NCBI GenBank assembly: GCA_965219015.1
Contig: CBDCNH010000013.1
Coordinates: 434,001-498,000 of the forward strand
From: CBDCNH01 sp965219015
GTDB lineage: Bacteria > Pseudomonadota > Alphaproteobacteria > Rhodobacterales > Rhodobacteraceae
Direction: 5' to 3'
DNA length: 64,000 bases
Part shown: one piece after another, positions 42,341 to 51,288 of the stretch
Position numbering within the stretch: the stretch's first letter is position 1
Layout: each line of letters opens with the position of its first letter
The notes under the pieces: model-generated
Told to the model about the DNA's origin: nothing
Seen by the model: the letters and a program-made list of their open reading frames with translations, nothing else
Database searches by the model: none
Program-made: the position numbers and the translations under genes

Positions 42341-43645
42341 TCAGACGAAGCGGTTGACGAGGTTCTCGAGCGCTTCCTGCCGGCCCGAGCGTGGCGCCGG
42401 ATCGAGGTCGGCGGCGATGGCGCGGTCGGCAATCGCGTCGAGCGTGCCGCTGGCCAGCATGGCTTGCGCGTCCTCGGTCTCCCAGCCCGCGTACCGCTCG
42501 GCGCGAAGCCGCTCGAGCGACCCGTCCTCGATGAGCGCCGCGGCCGCGCGCAAGCCCCGCGCGCAGGTGTCCATGCCGCCCACGTGCGCCAGCACCAGAT
42601 CGGATGCGTCGAGACTCTGGCGGCGGATCTTCGCGTCGAAGTTGGTGCCCCCGGTGGTGAAGCCGCCGGCGCGCAGCACCTCGTAATAGGCCAGCATCGC
42701 CTCGGGCGCGCTCACCGGAAATTGGTCGGTGTCCCACCCCGACTGGTAGTCGTTGCGGTTCATGTCGATCGAGCCGAAGAGCCCGAGCGAGGCCGCGAGC
42801 GCAAGCTCGTGCTCGAAGCTGTGGCCGGCGAGGATGGCATGGCCCTGCTCGATGTTGAGCCGCACCTCGCCCTCGAGGCCGAACCGGCGCAGGAACCCGT
42901 AGACCGTCGCCACGTCGTAATCGTACTGGTGCTTGGTCGGCTCCTGCGGCTTCGGCTCGATCAGGATGGTGCCCGGAAAGCCGATCTTGTGCTTGTACTC
43001 GACGACCATCGCGAGGAAGCGCCCGGCCTGCTCGGCCTCGCGCTTAAGGTCGGTGTTCAGCAGCGTCTCGTAGCCCTCGCGCCCGCCCCAGAGCACGTAA
43101 TTCTCGCCCTTGAGCCGGTGCGTCGCGTCCATGCAGGCGCGCACCGTGGCCGCGGCATGGGCGAACACGTCGGGATCGGGGTTGGTTGCGGCGCCGGCCA
43201 TGTAGCGCCGGTGCGAGAAGAGGTTCGCCGTGCCCCAGAGGAGCTTCGTGCGGGAGGCCTCCATCTTGCCGCCGATGTGGTCGGCGATGGCGTCGAGGTT
43301 GGCGATGCTCTCGCGCAGGCTGCCGCCCTCGGGACGCACGTCGGCGTCGTGGAAGCAGAAGAACGGCGCACCGAGAATGTCGAAGAGCTCGAACGCGGCG
43401 TCGGCCTTGAGGCGTGCCGCGTCCATCGTGTCGCCGTCCCAGGGGCGCCGGAACGTCGGGCCGCCGAAGGGGTCGGTGCCGGGCCAGGCAAAGGTGTGCC
43501 ACCAGGCGACGGCGAAGCGCAGGTGGTCCTCCATGCGCTTGCCGAGGATGACCGCGTCGGGGTCGTAGTGCCGGTAGGCGAAGTCGGAGGTGCTGTCGGG
43601 GCCCTCGTAGCGGACCTGCGGGATGTCGCGGAAGTAGGCGGTCAT
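42341..43645 (-). CDS. xylA: D-xylose isomerase
   Basis: A 434-residue TIM-barrel metalloenzyme converting D-xylose to D-xylulose. The catalytic His99 and Asp102 lie in FCFHDADVRPEG; metal ligands lie in TILIEPKPQEPTKHQYDYD, SFEHELALA and GSIDMNRNDYQSGWDTDQFP; WGGREGYE is another family block. It corresponds to the long class of isomerases. Its ATG overlaps the xylB stop (ATGA). It is the last gene of xylF-xylH-xylG-xylB-xylA, followed by a terminator hairpin. Confidence 0.97.
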   Translation of the reverse strand: MTAYFRDIPQVRYEGPDSTSDFAYRHYDPDAVILGKRMEDHLRFAVAWWHTFAWPGTDPFGGPTFRRPWDGDTMDAARLKADAAFELFDILGAPFFCFHDADVRPEGGSLRESIANLDAIADHIGGKMEASRTKLLWGTANLFSHRRYMAGAATNPDPDVFAHAAATVRACMDATHRLKGENYVLWGGREGYETLLNTDLKREAEQAGRFLAMVVEYKHKIGFPGTILIEPKPQEPTKHQYDYDVATVYGFLRRFGLEGEVRLNIEQGHAILAGHSFEHELALAASLGLFGSIDMNRNDYQSGWDTDQFPVSAPEAMLAYYEVLRAGGFTTGGTNFDAKIRRQSLDASDLVLAHVGGMDTCARGLRAAAALIEDGSLERLRAERYAGWETEDAQAMLASGTLDAIADRAIAADLDPAPRSGRQEALENLVNRFV

Positions 43646-45082
43646 GCGTAGTCCTTGAGGAGCGCCTGCGCCGCGAGATGCCGGGCGTGGGCGGCGTCGA
43701 AGGCGGGGACGAGGCTTGGGTCGGGCTCGATGAGGCGCGCGGTGGCGGGGGCGGTCGCAATCTCCGCGCCGGCGCCGGTGGCGGCCATCAGCCCGAGCCG
43801 CGCCGCGCCGAACGCGCCGCCGAAATCGCCCGCGACGGGGAGCGCCAGCGGCAGGTCGAGCGCCGTCGCGATCACGCGAAGCCAATAGTCCGAGCGCGAG
43901 CCGCCGCCGACGGCGATCAGCCGCTCGATCCGGGTGCCGGTCGCGGCGAGCGCGTCGCGGCAGTCGCGGAGCGCGAAGGCCACGCCCTCGAGGACGGCGC
44001 GCGTCGCCGCCGCCTGGTCGGTCGCGTGCTCGAGGCCGAGGAACGCGCCGCGGATGGCCGCATCGTTGAGCGGCGTCCGCTCGCCGCCGAGGTAGGGCAG
44101 GAAGCGCGTCCGGCCGGGCGCGCGGAGCGGCCCGAGGTCCGCGGTCAGCGCGGCAGGCTCGGCGCCGGCGAGCCCTGCGAACCAGTTCAGCGCGTCCGTC
44201 GCGGCAAGGATCACGCCCATCTGGTGCCACGAGCCCGGCAACGCGTGGCAGAATGTATGCACCGCCGTCTCGGGCGCCGGATGGTAGCCGTCCGAAGCGG
44301 CGAAGAGCACGCCCGAGGTGCCGAGCGAGACGAAGGCCTCGCCCGCGCGCACCACGCCGACGCCGATGCCCGAAGCCGCGTTGTCGCCTGCGCCGCCAGC
44401 GACCACGGTGCCGGCACCCATCCCCCAGCGCGCCGCGAGCTCGGGCCGGAGCGTGCCCGAGATCGCCGAGCCCTCGACGAGGCGCGGCATGTGCTCGCGG
44501 CCGAGGTCCGTCGCGGCGAGGAGCGCGTCGGACCAGTCTCGGGCGCCGGTGTCGAGCCAGGCGGTTCCCGCCGCGTCCGACATCTCGGCCGCGTGCTCGC
44601 CGGTGAGCCAGAGCCGGAGGTAGTCCTTCGGCAGCAGCACCTTGGCGACGCGCTCGAACACGCGCGGCTCGTGCCGGCCGACCCATACGAGCTTCGGCGC
44701 GGTGAAGCCCGGGAACACGATGTTGCCGGTGGTGTGCCGGAACATCGGGTCGCCGTCGAGCTCGGCGGCCTCGGCATGGCTGCGGGTGTCGTTCCACAGG
44801 ATCGAGGGGCGCAGCACCGCATCGGCGGCGTCGATGAGCGTCGCGCCGTGCATCTGCCCCGAGAGCCCGATGCCCGCCACGTCCGCCAGCGGTTGGCGCG
44901 GCCAGCGCGTCGAGCACCTGCTCGGCGGCGGCGATCCAGTCCGCGGGCGACTGCTCGGACCAGCCATCGTGGGGGCGCGACACCGCAAGTGGCGCCGTCG
45001 CCTCCGCGAGCACGGCCTGGTCCTCGCCGATGACGATGCCCTTCAGCCCGGAGGTGCCGAGGTCGAGGCCGAGGAAGGTCAT
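43642..45082 (-). pseudogene. xylB: Xylulokinase gene with a one-base frameshift
   Basis: The ATG at 45082 overlaps the xylG stop, and the first about 62 residues (LGLDLGTSGLKGIVIGEDQ onward to DWIAAAEQVLDALAA) are a normal FGGY kinase start. Homology then leaves this frame and continues in another from PLADVAGIGLSGQMHG to the end, including LWNDTRSHAEAAELDG, GAGDNAASGIGVGV and AVGGGSRSDYWLRVIA. The whole span is 1441 bases, 480 codons plus one base, as expected for one extra base in an otherwise full-length XylB. The shift lies within about 44885-44905, in a run of CG and paired C. Either the gene is inactive or the base is a sequencing error. Confidence 0.85.
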
Positions 45083-45843
45083 TGCGCGGCGGTGACCTTT
45101 TCGGGCCGTTTGCCGAGGATGATCATGCCGAGCACGTCGTCCTCGGTCACGTCGCCGACACGCTCGACGCCCACCATCTCGCCGTTCTTCATCACCGCGA
45201 TCCGGTCGCAGAGGTCCATCACGTCGTGGATATCGTGGCTGATGAGGAAGATGCCGAGGCCCTGACGCTTCAGCTCCTGCACGAGCTCGGCCACCATCCG
45301 CGTCTCCTGCGGCCCGAGCGCGGCCGTGGGCTCGTCCATGATGAGGATGCGCGCGTTGAAGTAGACCGCCCGCGCGATCGCGACGGACTGGCGCTGGCCG
45401 CCCGAGAGCGCCGACACGGGGTCCGCGAACTTGCGGAAGTTGGGGTTGAGCCGCGCCATGATGCGCCGGGTCTCGGCCTCCATCCGGCCCTCGTCCATGA
45501 AGCCGAGCGGCGTGATCAGCTCGCGGCCGAGGAACAGGTTCGCGGAGCTGTCGAGGTTGTCGGCGAGCGCCAGCGTCTGGTAGATCGTCTCGATGTTGTA
45601 GCCCCGTGCGTCGCGGGGGTTCTCGATGGTCGCGAGCTCGCCGTTGATGCGGATCTCGCCGCTGTCGGCCTTGTAGGCGCCCGAGAGGCACTTGATGAGC
45701 GTGGACTTCCCCGCGCCGTTGTGGCCGAGGAGCCCGACGACCTCGCCGGCGTGGAGGTCGATGCTGACGTGGTCGACCGCCCGGACGCCGCCGAAGGCGA
45801 TGGAGATGTCGCGCATCTCTACGAGCGGCACGCGCGCGTCCAT
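45079..45843 (-). CDS. xylG: D-xylose ABC transporter ATP-binding protein (single domain)
   Basis: A 254-residue ABC ATPase: Walker A GHNGAGKST near 42-50, signature LSGGQRQ near 143, Walker B ILIMDEPTAAL, and LISHDI switch. It has one nucleotide-binding domain, unlike the two-domain XylG of Escherichia coli; single-domain forms are usual in alphaproteobacterial xylose and fructose importers. The ATG at 45843 shares its A with the permease stop (TGATG). The symbol is given from its operon position. Confidence 0.92.
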   Translation of the reverse strand: MDARVPLVEMRDISIAFGGVRAVDHVSIDLHAGEVVGLLGHNGAGKSTLIKCLSGAYKADSGEIRINGELATIENPRDARGYNIETIYQTLALADNLDSSANLFLGRELITPLGFMDEGRMEAETRRIMARLNPNFRKFADPVSALSGGQRQSVAIARAVYFNARILIMDEPTAALGPQETRMVAELVQELKRQGLGIFLISHDIHDVMDLCDRIAVMKNGEMVGVERVGDVTEDDVLGMIILGKRPEKVTAAQ

Positions 45844-47138
45844 CAGCGGAGCCCCGCGCGGCGGCGGTACTGCACGTCGATCCAGACCGCGAGCACGAGC
45901 ACCGCGCCGACGACGATGTTCTGCAAGGGCGCATCGACCCCGACCATCGCCATGCCGGACTGCAGCGACTGCATGATCATCGCGCCGAGGATCGCGCCGT
46001 AGATCGTGCCGATCCCGCCCGCGAGCGCCGTGCCGCCGATCACCGCGGCGGCGATCACGCGCAATTCGTCGAGCGTGCCGATGTCGTTGGTGTGGAAGGT
46101 CGCGCGGGCCGAGGACACGACGGCGGAGATGGCGCAGAGAGCACCGAGGAGCGCGAAGATCTTCACCGTCAGGAGCCGCGTGTTGATGCCCGACAGGTCC
46201 GCTGCGCCGGGGTTGCCGCCCGTCGCGAAGATGTAGCGCCCGAACCGCGTCCGCTGCGCCGCAATGGTCATCGCGACGGCGATGCCGATGAGGAGGAGCA
46301 CCGAGATCGGCAGTCCGTAGCCGGTGCTGTAGCCGTCGGGAAGCTCCGCGCCGCGTGCCGCGAACTCGCGGCGCAGTACCGCCTGCGGAATCTCGTAGGC
46401 GTTCAGGAGCGCGACGAACCCGAGGATGGCGCCCACGGCGACGATCGCGAGGACGACCTCCGCCCAGAGCGGCTTCACCGCGATCTCGTGCGTCACCTTG
46501 ATGCGGCGGCTCTGCCACAGCACCACGAGCACGCCCACCGACGCGATGATCGCGGCGATCCACGACGCCGTGACGCCGAGCGTCCCGTTGATGCCCCCGA
46601 AATCTAGGAACACCGGATCGAGCGGCCCGACGGTCTGGCCGTTGGTGATGTACCAGCCGACGTGGCGCCAGATCAGGAGGCCGCCGAGCGTGACGATGAA
46701 CGACGGGATGCCCTGGTAGCCGACGAGCCAGCCGTTGACCGCGCCGATCGCGCCGCCGACGCAGAGGCCGGCAAGGATCGCGATCCAAGGCGTCAGCGGG
46801 TAGCCAAGGCCGAAGCCGAGCGCCGCGGGCAGGTAGACCGTCTGCACCATCGCCATCACGGCCGAGCAGGCGGCGAGGATCGCGCCGACAGAGAGGTCGA
46901 TGTGGCGCATCACGATGATGAAGACCATGCCCGTCGCCATGATCGCGACCGAGGCGGTCTGGATCGTCAGGTTGAAGAGATTGCGCGGCGTCAGGAATCG
47001 CCCGCCGGTCATCACGTTGAAGACGACGCAGATGACGATGAACGCGGCGATCATGCCGAGGAGCCGCGTGTCGATCTCGAGCGTCGCAAGCACGCTCTTG
47101 CGCGGCGTGCTCCGCGTGCCGGCTGCGGTGTCTGCCAT
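45843..47138 (-). CDS. xylH: D-xylose ABC transporter permease
   Basis: A 431-residue membrane protein of the CUT2 family with about ten TM segments. RHIDLSVGAILAACSAVMAM and GYQGIPSFIVTLGGLLIWRH are the permease signatures, and ATGGNPGAADLSGINTRL the cytoplasmic loop. It is longer than the polyol permease at 945-2204 because of an extra central hydrophobic region (LWAEVVLAIVAVGAILGFVA), as in XylH. The ATG at 47138 has GGAG upstream. It follows xylF by 56 bases. Confidence 0.93.
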   Translation of the reverse strand: MADTAAGTRSTPRKSVLATLEIDTRLLGMIAAFIVICVVFNVMTGGRFLTPRNLFNLTIQTASVAIMATGMVFIIVMRHIDLSVGAILAACSAVMAMVQTVYLPAALGFGLGYPLTPWIAILAGLCVGGAIGAVNGWLVGYQGIPSFIVTLGGLLIWRHVGWYITNGQTVGPLDPVFLDFGGINGTLGVTASWIAAIIASVGVLVVLWQSRRIKVTHEIAVKPLWAEVVLAIVAVGAILGFVALLNAYEIPQAVLRREFAARGAELPDGYSTGYGLPISVLLLIGIAVAMTIAAQRTRFGRYIFATGGNPGAADLSGINTRLLTVKIFALLGALCAISAVVSSARATFHTNDIGTLDELRVIAAAVIGGTALAGGIGTIYGAILGAMIMQSLQSGMAMVGVDAPLQNIVVGAVLVLAVWIDVQYRRRAGLR

Positions 47139-47194
47139 GTCGGGGAAACTCCGGGGAGATTGCGCCGCCCCCGTGCGGGAGCGGCGCCGGTCGG

Positions 47195-48241
47195 TCAGTT
47201 GCAGATGGCCGGGCCGCTGGTCACGCCCTGGCAAAGCTCCTGCTTGGTGATCCAGCCCGCGTCCACCACCACGTCGAGGTTGTCCTTGGTGATCGGGATC
47301 GGCGTGAGGAACTTCGCCTCGAGCTCGGTGCCGCCGGGCGTAGTGAACGGCGCGGCGCCCGCGACATCGGACATCTTGCCCCCCTTGGCGAGCATCACCG
47401 CGATGTCGCCGGCTTCCTTGCCGAGCTCGCGGCTGTCCTTCCAGACGGAGACGGTCTGCGTCCCGAGCGCGATGCGGTTGAGCCCGGCCGTGTCGCCGTC
47501 CTGGCCCGACACCGGGATGCCCTCCATGCCCTGCGCCGAGAGTGCCGCGACGGCCCCGCCCGCAGTGCCGTCGTTGGACGCCACGACCGCGTCGACGTTG
47601 TTGTCCTGCGCGGTCAGGATCTGCTCCATGTTGCGCTGGGCGTTGGCCGGGAGCCAGCCGTCGGTGTAGGCCTCGCCGACGATCATCACGTCGCCCGCGT
47701 CGATCGCCGGCTGCAGGACTTCCTGCTGGCCGCCGCGGAGGAAGTCCGCGTTGGGATCGGTCGCCGAGCCCTTGATCATCACGTAGTTGCCCTTCGGCGC
47801 CGCTTCCAGCACTGCGCGCGCCTGCATCCGCCCGACCTCGACGTTGTCGAAGGTAAGGTAGAAGGCCCGTTTGTCCTCGATCAGCCGGTCATAGGCGATG
47901 ACCGGGATGCCTTCGTTCGCCGCCGCCTCCACCGCCGGACCGATGGCCTCGGTATCCTGCGCCAGGATGATGAGCGCGTTGACGCCCTGCGACATCAGGC
48001 TTTCGACGTCCGACAGCTGCTTGGCCGAGGACGACTGCGCGTCGGTCGAGACATAGGTGGCGCCGGCCGCCTCGAGGGCCTTCTTGATCGCCGCCTCGTC
48101 GGTCTTCCAGCGCTCTTCCTGGAAGTTCGACCAGCTCACGCCGACCTTCATGTCCTGTGCGAATGCGGCGCTCGTCAGGCCGGATACCCCGGCCGCGGCG
48201 AGCACGGCCGCGAGCACGCGCGGCTGCATCGGATAACGCAT
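47195..48241 (-). CDS. xylF: D-xylose-binding periplasmic protein
   Basis: A 348-residue XylF-type binding protein. The signal peptide covers residues 1-28 (AAVLAAAGVSGLTSAAFA), before QDMKVGVSWSNFQEERWKTD, which matches the start of XylF. GVNALIILAQDTEAIGPAV, IPVIAYDRLI, DAVVASNDGTAGGAVAAL and SGQDGDTAGLNRI line the ligand cleft. It is the first gene of the xylose operon and is divergent from xylR with an operator between. Confidence 0.96.
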   Translation of the reverse strand: MRYPMQPRVLAAVLAAAGVSGLTSAAFAQDMKVGVSWSNFQEERWKTDEAAIKKALEAAGATYVSTDAQSSSAKQLSDVESLMSQGVNALIILAQDTEAIGPAVEAAANEGIPVIAYDRLIEDKRAFYLTFDNVEVGRMQARAVLEAAPKGNYVMIKGSATDPNADFLRGGQQEVLQPAIDAGDVMIVGEAYTDGWLPANAQRNMEQILTAQDNNVDAVVASNDGTAGGAVAALSAQGMEGIPVSGQDGDTAGLNRIALGTQTVSVWKDSRELGKEAGDIAVMLAKGGKMSDVAGAAPFTTPGGTELEAKFLTPIPITKDNLDVVVDAGWITKQELCQGVTSGPAICN

Positions 48242-48304
48242 CTTGATCCTCCCTCTGAACTTGGTCGGCGTTGGCCCGTCCAGCAGACCCGCCGTCGTGC
48301 GCGA

Positions 48305-48337
48305 AAAATGCCGTGCGATATTTTAGTTGTCAAACTA
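48305..48337 (-). promoter_or_regulatory. xylF promoter with XylR operator
   Basis: TAGTT-GTCA-AACTA (48324-48337) is a perfect inverted repeat in the 222-base xylF/xylR gap. Its TAGTT/AACTA half-sites resemble the AGTTT/AAACT half-sites known for ROK-type XylR operators. On the minus strand the palindrome contains TTGACA (48333-48328) as a -35 box, with CATTTT (48310-48305) as a poor -10 after 17 bases. A repressor bound here would block xylF transcription and could also control xylR itself. Confidence 0.6.
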
Positions 48338-48463
48338 TTCGAGCGCCGTAATTCTTCGAACGATGTCGAAACAGCCGGGTTTCGCTGCAGTGCGGCGGAG
48401 ATTGTGCAATCCTTGGTGCAGATGGTCCGCCCGAGCCGACCGATTGGTTTGGAAGGGAAACGA

Positions 48464-49756
48464 ATGAGTTCGGCCGCGACGCCGCGCATGGACCCTGCCA
48501 CGCGTCCGCCGGGGTGCGGGCCGCTTGCGCCGCCGTTTCCCGACTTCCTGCGCCCGCTCCGACAGCAGGTTTTCGAGCGCGTCCGCGCCGCGGGCAGCAT
48601 CGCGCGGGCGCAGGTGGCGCGTGACCTTGGCGTGAGCCCGGCCTCGGTGACGGCCCAGACATCGGGGCTGATCGAGGCGGGGCTCATCGAGGAGCGCGAG
48701 GCCGACCCGCGCGGCATGGCCCCGGATGTGAGCCGCGGTCGCCCGCCGGTGGCGCTCGGCGTCAAGGTGGAAGCGCACCGCGTCGCCGGCATCAAGCTTT
48801 CGGACAGCGAGACGACGGCGGTGGTGATGGACTTCGCGGGCGGGCTTCTCGCCAGCGAGACCCGCACCCGCGACGCCGGCCCGCTGACGACGGCCGCCGC
48901 CGCCTCGGCCGTCTCCGACATCCTCGACCGGGTGCTCGCCGCGGCCGGACTCGCGCGCGGCGACCTCACCGCGATCGGGCTCGGTATCCCGGGCTTCGTC
49001 GACGGGCCGTCGGGCGCGGTCCTGTGGTCCTCCGTGCTTGTCGACCGGCCGGTGCCGTTCGCCAAGGTGCTCGCCGCGCAGATCGGCCTTCCGGTGACAA
49101 TCGACAACGACGCCAACCTCGTGGCGCTGGCCGAGTTGTGGTTTGGCGCCGGGCGGGCGCGGACGGATTTCGCCGTCGTCACCATCGAGCACGGCGTCGG
49201 CATGGGAATGGTGCTCAATCACCGACTGTTCCGTGGCATCCGCGGCGTCGGGCTAGAGCTCGGGCACATGAAGGTCGATCTCGACGGCGCGCTTTGCCGT
49301 TGCGGCCAGCGCGGTTGCCTCGAGGCCTACGTCGCGGACTATGCGCTGGCGCGGGAGGCGGTGACGGCGCTCGACTGGGCGCACAAGGACCGCCAGGCGG
49401 TGTCGGTGCTCCTCGAGAGCCTGCACGACCACGCCAAGGCCGGCAGCGAGGCCGCGCGATCGATCTTCCGCCGAGCGGGGCGCTATCTCGCGCTCGGGCT
49501 CGCGAACGTCGTCAATGTCTTCGATCCCGAGGTCATCATCCTGTCGGGCGAACGGATGCGGTTCGACTACCTCTATGCGCGCGAGACGCTGGCCGAGATG
49601 GCGACGCTGATGCTCGACACCGGCCGCAAGCCCGTACGGATCGAGACCCACGCCTGGGGAGATCTGATGTGGGCGCATGGTGCCGCGGCGCTGGCGCTGT
49701 CGGGCGTGACGGAGGCGCTGCTCGCCGCGCCGCCACGGGAGGTCGCGGCGCAATGA
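48464..49756 (+). CDS. xylR: ROK-family transcriptional regulator of xylose genes
   Basis: A 430-residue protein. An N-terminal winged helix-turn-helix (about 30-80: AGSIARAQVARDLGVSPASV) is followed by the ROK sugar-binding domain with GIGLGIPGFVDGPSG, a DNDANLVALAELWFG block, and the zinc-binding HMKVDLDGALCRCGQRGC with three Cys, then a C-terminal VNVFDPEVIILSGE. GGAAGG before the ATG at 48464 sets the start; an earlier frame from 48308 would cover the operator. It is divergent from xylF and probably represses the operon without xylose. Its stop overlaps the ATG of the FG-GAP protein gene. Confidence 0.92.
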   Translation: MSSAATPRMDPATRPPGCGPLAPPFPDFLRPLRQQVFERVRAAGSIARAQVARDLGVSPASVTAQTSGLIEAGLIEEREADPRGMAPDVSRGRPPVALGVKVEAHRVAGIKLSDSETTAVVMDFAGGLLASETRTRDAGPLTTAAAASAVSDILDRVLAAAGLARGDLTAIGLGIPGFVDGPSGAVLWSSVLVDRPVPFAKVLAAQIGLPVTIDNDANLVALAELWFGAGRARTDFAVVTIEHGVGMGMVLNHRLFRGIRGVGLELGHMKVDLDGALCRCGQRGCLEAYVADYALAREAVTALDWAHKDRQAVSVLLESLHDHAKAGSEAARSIFRRAGRYLALGLANVVNVFDPEVIILSGERMRFDYLYARETLAEMATLMLDTGRKPVRIETHAWGDLMWAHGAAALALSGVTEALLAAPPREVAAQ

Positions 49757-51288
49757 TCCGTGTCCTTCTCGTAGCTCTGCTCGCGAGTCCGGCCGCTGCT
49801 GACCCTGCCTTCGTCAACCGCGTGGGCAATCTCCCAGGTCCGCAGGTCTATGCCGGCGGCTGGGAGCACTTCGTCGGGGGCGGCGTCGCCATCCTCGACT
49901 GCAACGGCGACGGGTATGACGACCTCTTCACCGCAGGCGGCACCAATCCGGCGAAGCTCTACGTCAATGCGACCGGCACTCCGGGCGCACCGATCCGTTT
50001 CAGCGCCGGCTCCCTGCCGTCGCTCGTGGACGTTACCGGCGCCTGGCCGCTCGACATCGACGGCGACGGCAATCTCGACCTTGCGGTGCTTCGCGTCGGC
50101 GCCAACGTGCTCATGCGCGGCGACGGGATGTGCGGCTTCACCGACGCCACCGCCGCCTGGGGCCTGGTCACGCGCGATGCCTGGTCGACGGCGTTTTCGG
50201 CGACTTGGGAGCCGGGCGAGACCTGGCCTACGCTCGCCATCGGCAACTACGTCGACCGCGCGAACCCCGGAGGGCCGTTCGGCGCCTGCGACGGCAACGA
50301 ACTCGTCCGCCCCGAAGGCCGCCGGTTCGCGGCGCCCGTCACGCTGGCGCCGGGCTATTGCGCGCTGTCGATGCTGATCTCGGATTGGACGCGCACTGGC
50401 CGGCGCGACCTGCGGATCTCGAACGACCGGCACTATTACGTGAAGGACGGCTACGAGGAGATGTGGACGCTGCGCCCCCTGCGCCCGCTCGGGCCGCAGG
50501 ACGGCTGGCAGCGGGTGTCGCTCTGGGGCATGGGCATCGCAAGCCGTGATCTCGACGGCGACGGGCGGCCGGAGGTGATGCTGACCTCGATGGGCGACCA
50601 GCTCTTGCAGCTCAACCGGGTCACGGGCCTGGTCAACGCGCCCTTCTCGCTCGGCACCTACGCGCAACGGCCGTTCCGCGGCGACGACGGCCGGCCGTCG
50701 ACCGGCTGGCACGCCGAGTTTGCCGACGTCGACAACGACGGGCGCGACGATCTCTTCATCGCCAAGGGCAACGTCGACCAGATGCCATCGAACGCGATGC
50801 GCGACCCGAACGACCTCTTGATGCAGCAGCCGGACGGCACGTTCATCGAGAAAGCCGGGGAGGCCGGCATCGACACCGATGCGCGCTCGCGCGGCGCGGG
50901 GCTCGCCGACCTCAACCGCGACGGGCGGCTCGACCTCGTGGTGATGAACCGCCGCGCACCGATGGAGGTCTGGGAGAACGCGACGCCGGGGACGGGCCAC
51001 TGGCTCGAGATCGAGCCGCGGATGGCGGGGCCCAACACCCGTGCCGTCGGCGCCTGGATCGAGGTCGAGGCGGGCGGCGGCGTTCAGGCGCGCGAGATCA
51101 CCGTCGGCGGCGGGCATGGCAGCGGGCAGGCGGGTCCGCAGCACTTCGGGCTCGGCGCGTCGACGGCGGCTCGGGTGCGCGTGACCTGGCCCGACGGGAC
51201 GGCTTCGCCTTGGGCCGACATAGCCGCCGATGCGCGGATCACGGTCAGGCTTGGCGCTGCTGGGCTCGTGATGGAGAGATTGAATTGA
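49753..51288 (+). CDS. Secreted FG-GAP/VCBS-repeat protein with ASPIC/UnbV C-terminus
   Basis: A 511-residue exported protein (CRTAC1-like). Signal peptide about 1-16 (MIRVLLVALLASPAAA). Calcium-type FG-GAP motifs repeat along the chain: CNGDGYDDL, DIDGDGNLDL, DLDGDGRPEV, DVDNDGRDDL and DLNRDGRLDL, which make a beta-propeller. The C-terminal ASPIC/UnbV part has GGGHGSGQAGPQHFGLGAS and VRVTWPDG. Such proteins are extracellular or cell-surface and of unclear function. The ATG at 49753 overlaps the xylR stop (ATGA), so it appears to be coexpressed with the regulator, which is unusual. Confidence 0.88.
   Translation: MIRVLLVALLASPAAADPAFVNRVGNLPGPQVYAGGWEHFVGGGVAILDCNGDGYDDLFTAGGTNPAKLYVNATGTPGAPIRFSAGSLPSLVDVTGAWPLDIDGDGNLDLAVLRVGANVLMRGDGMCGFTDATAAWGLVTRDAWSTAFSATWEPGETWPTLAIGNYVDRANPGGPFGACDGNELVRPEGRRFAAPVTLAPGYCALSMLISDWTRTGRRDLRISNDRHYYVKDGYEEMWTLRPLRPLGPQDGWQRVSLWGMGIASRDLDGDGRPEVMLTSMGDQLLQLNRVTGLVNAPFSLGTYAQRPFRGDDGRPSTGWHAEFADVDNDGRDDLFIAKGNVDQMPSNAMRDPNDLLMQQPDGTFIEKAGEAGIDTDARSRGAGLADLNRDGRLDLVVMNRRAPMEVWENATPGTGHWLEIEPRMAGPNTRAVGAWIEVEAGGGVQAREITVGGGHGSGQAGPQHFGLGASTAARVRVTWPDGTASPWADIAADARITVRLGAAGLVMERLN

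Noticed and set aside
43642..44988. xylB as an intact gene starting at 44988
   Set aside because: The first about 30 residues from that start have no FGGY features, while the true N-terminus is found in another frame starting at 45082.
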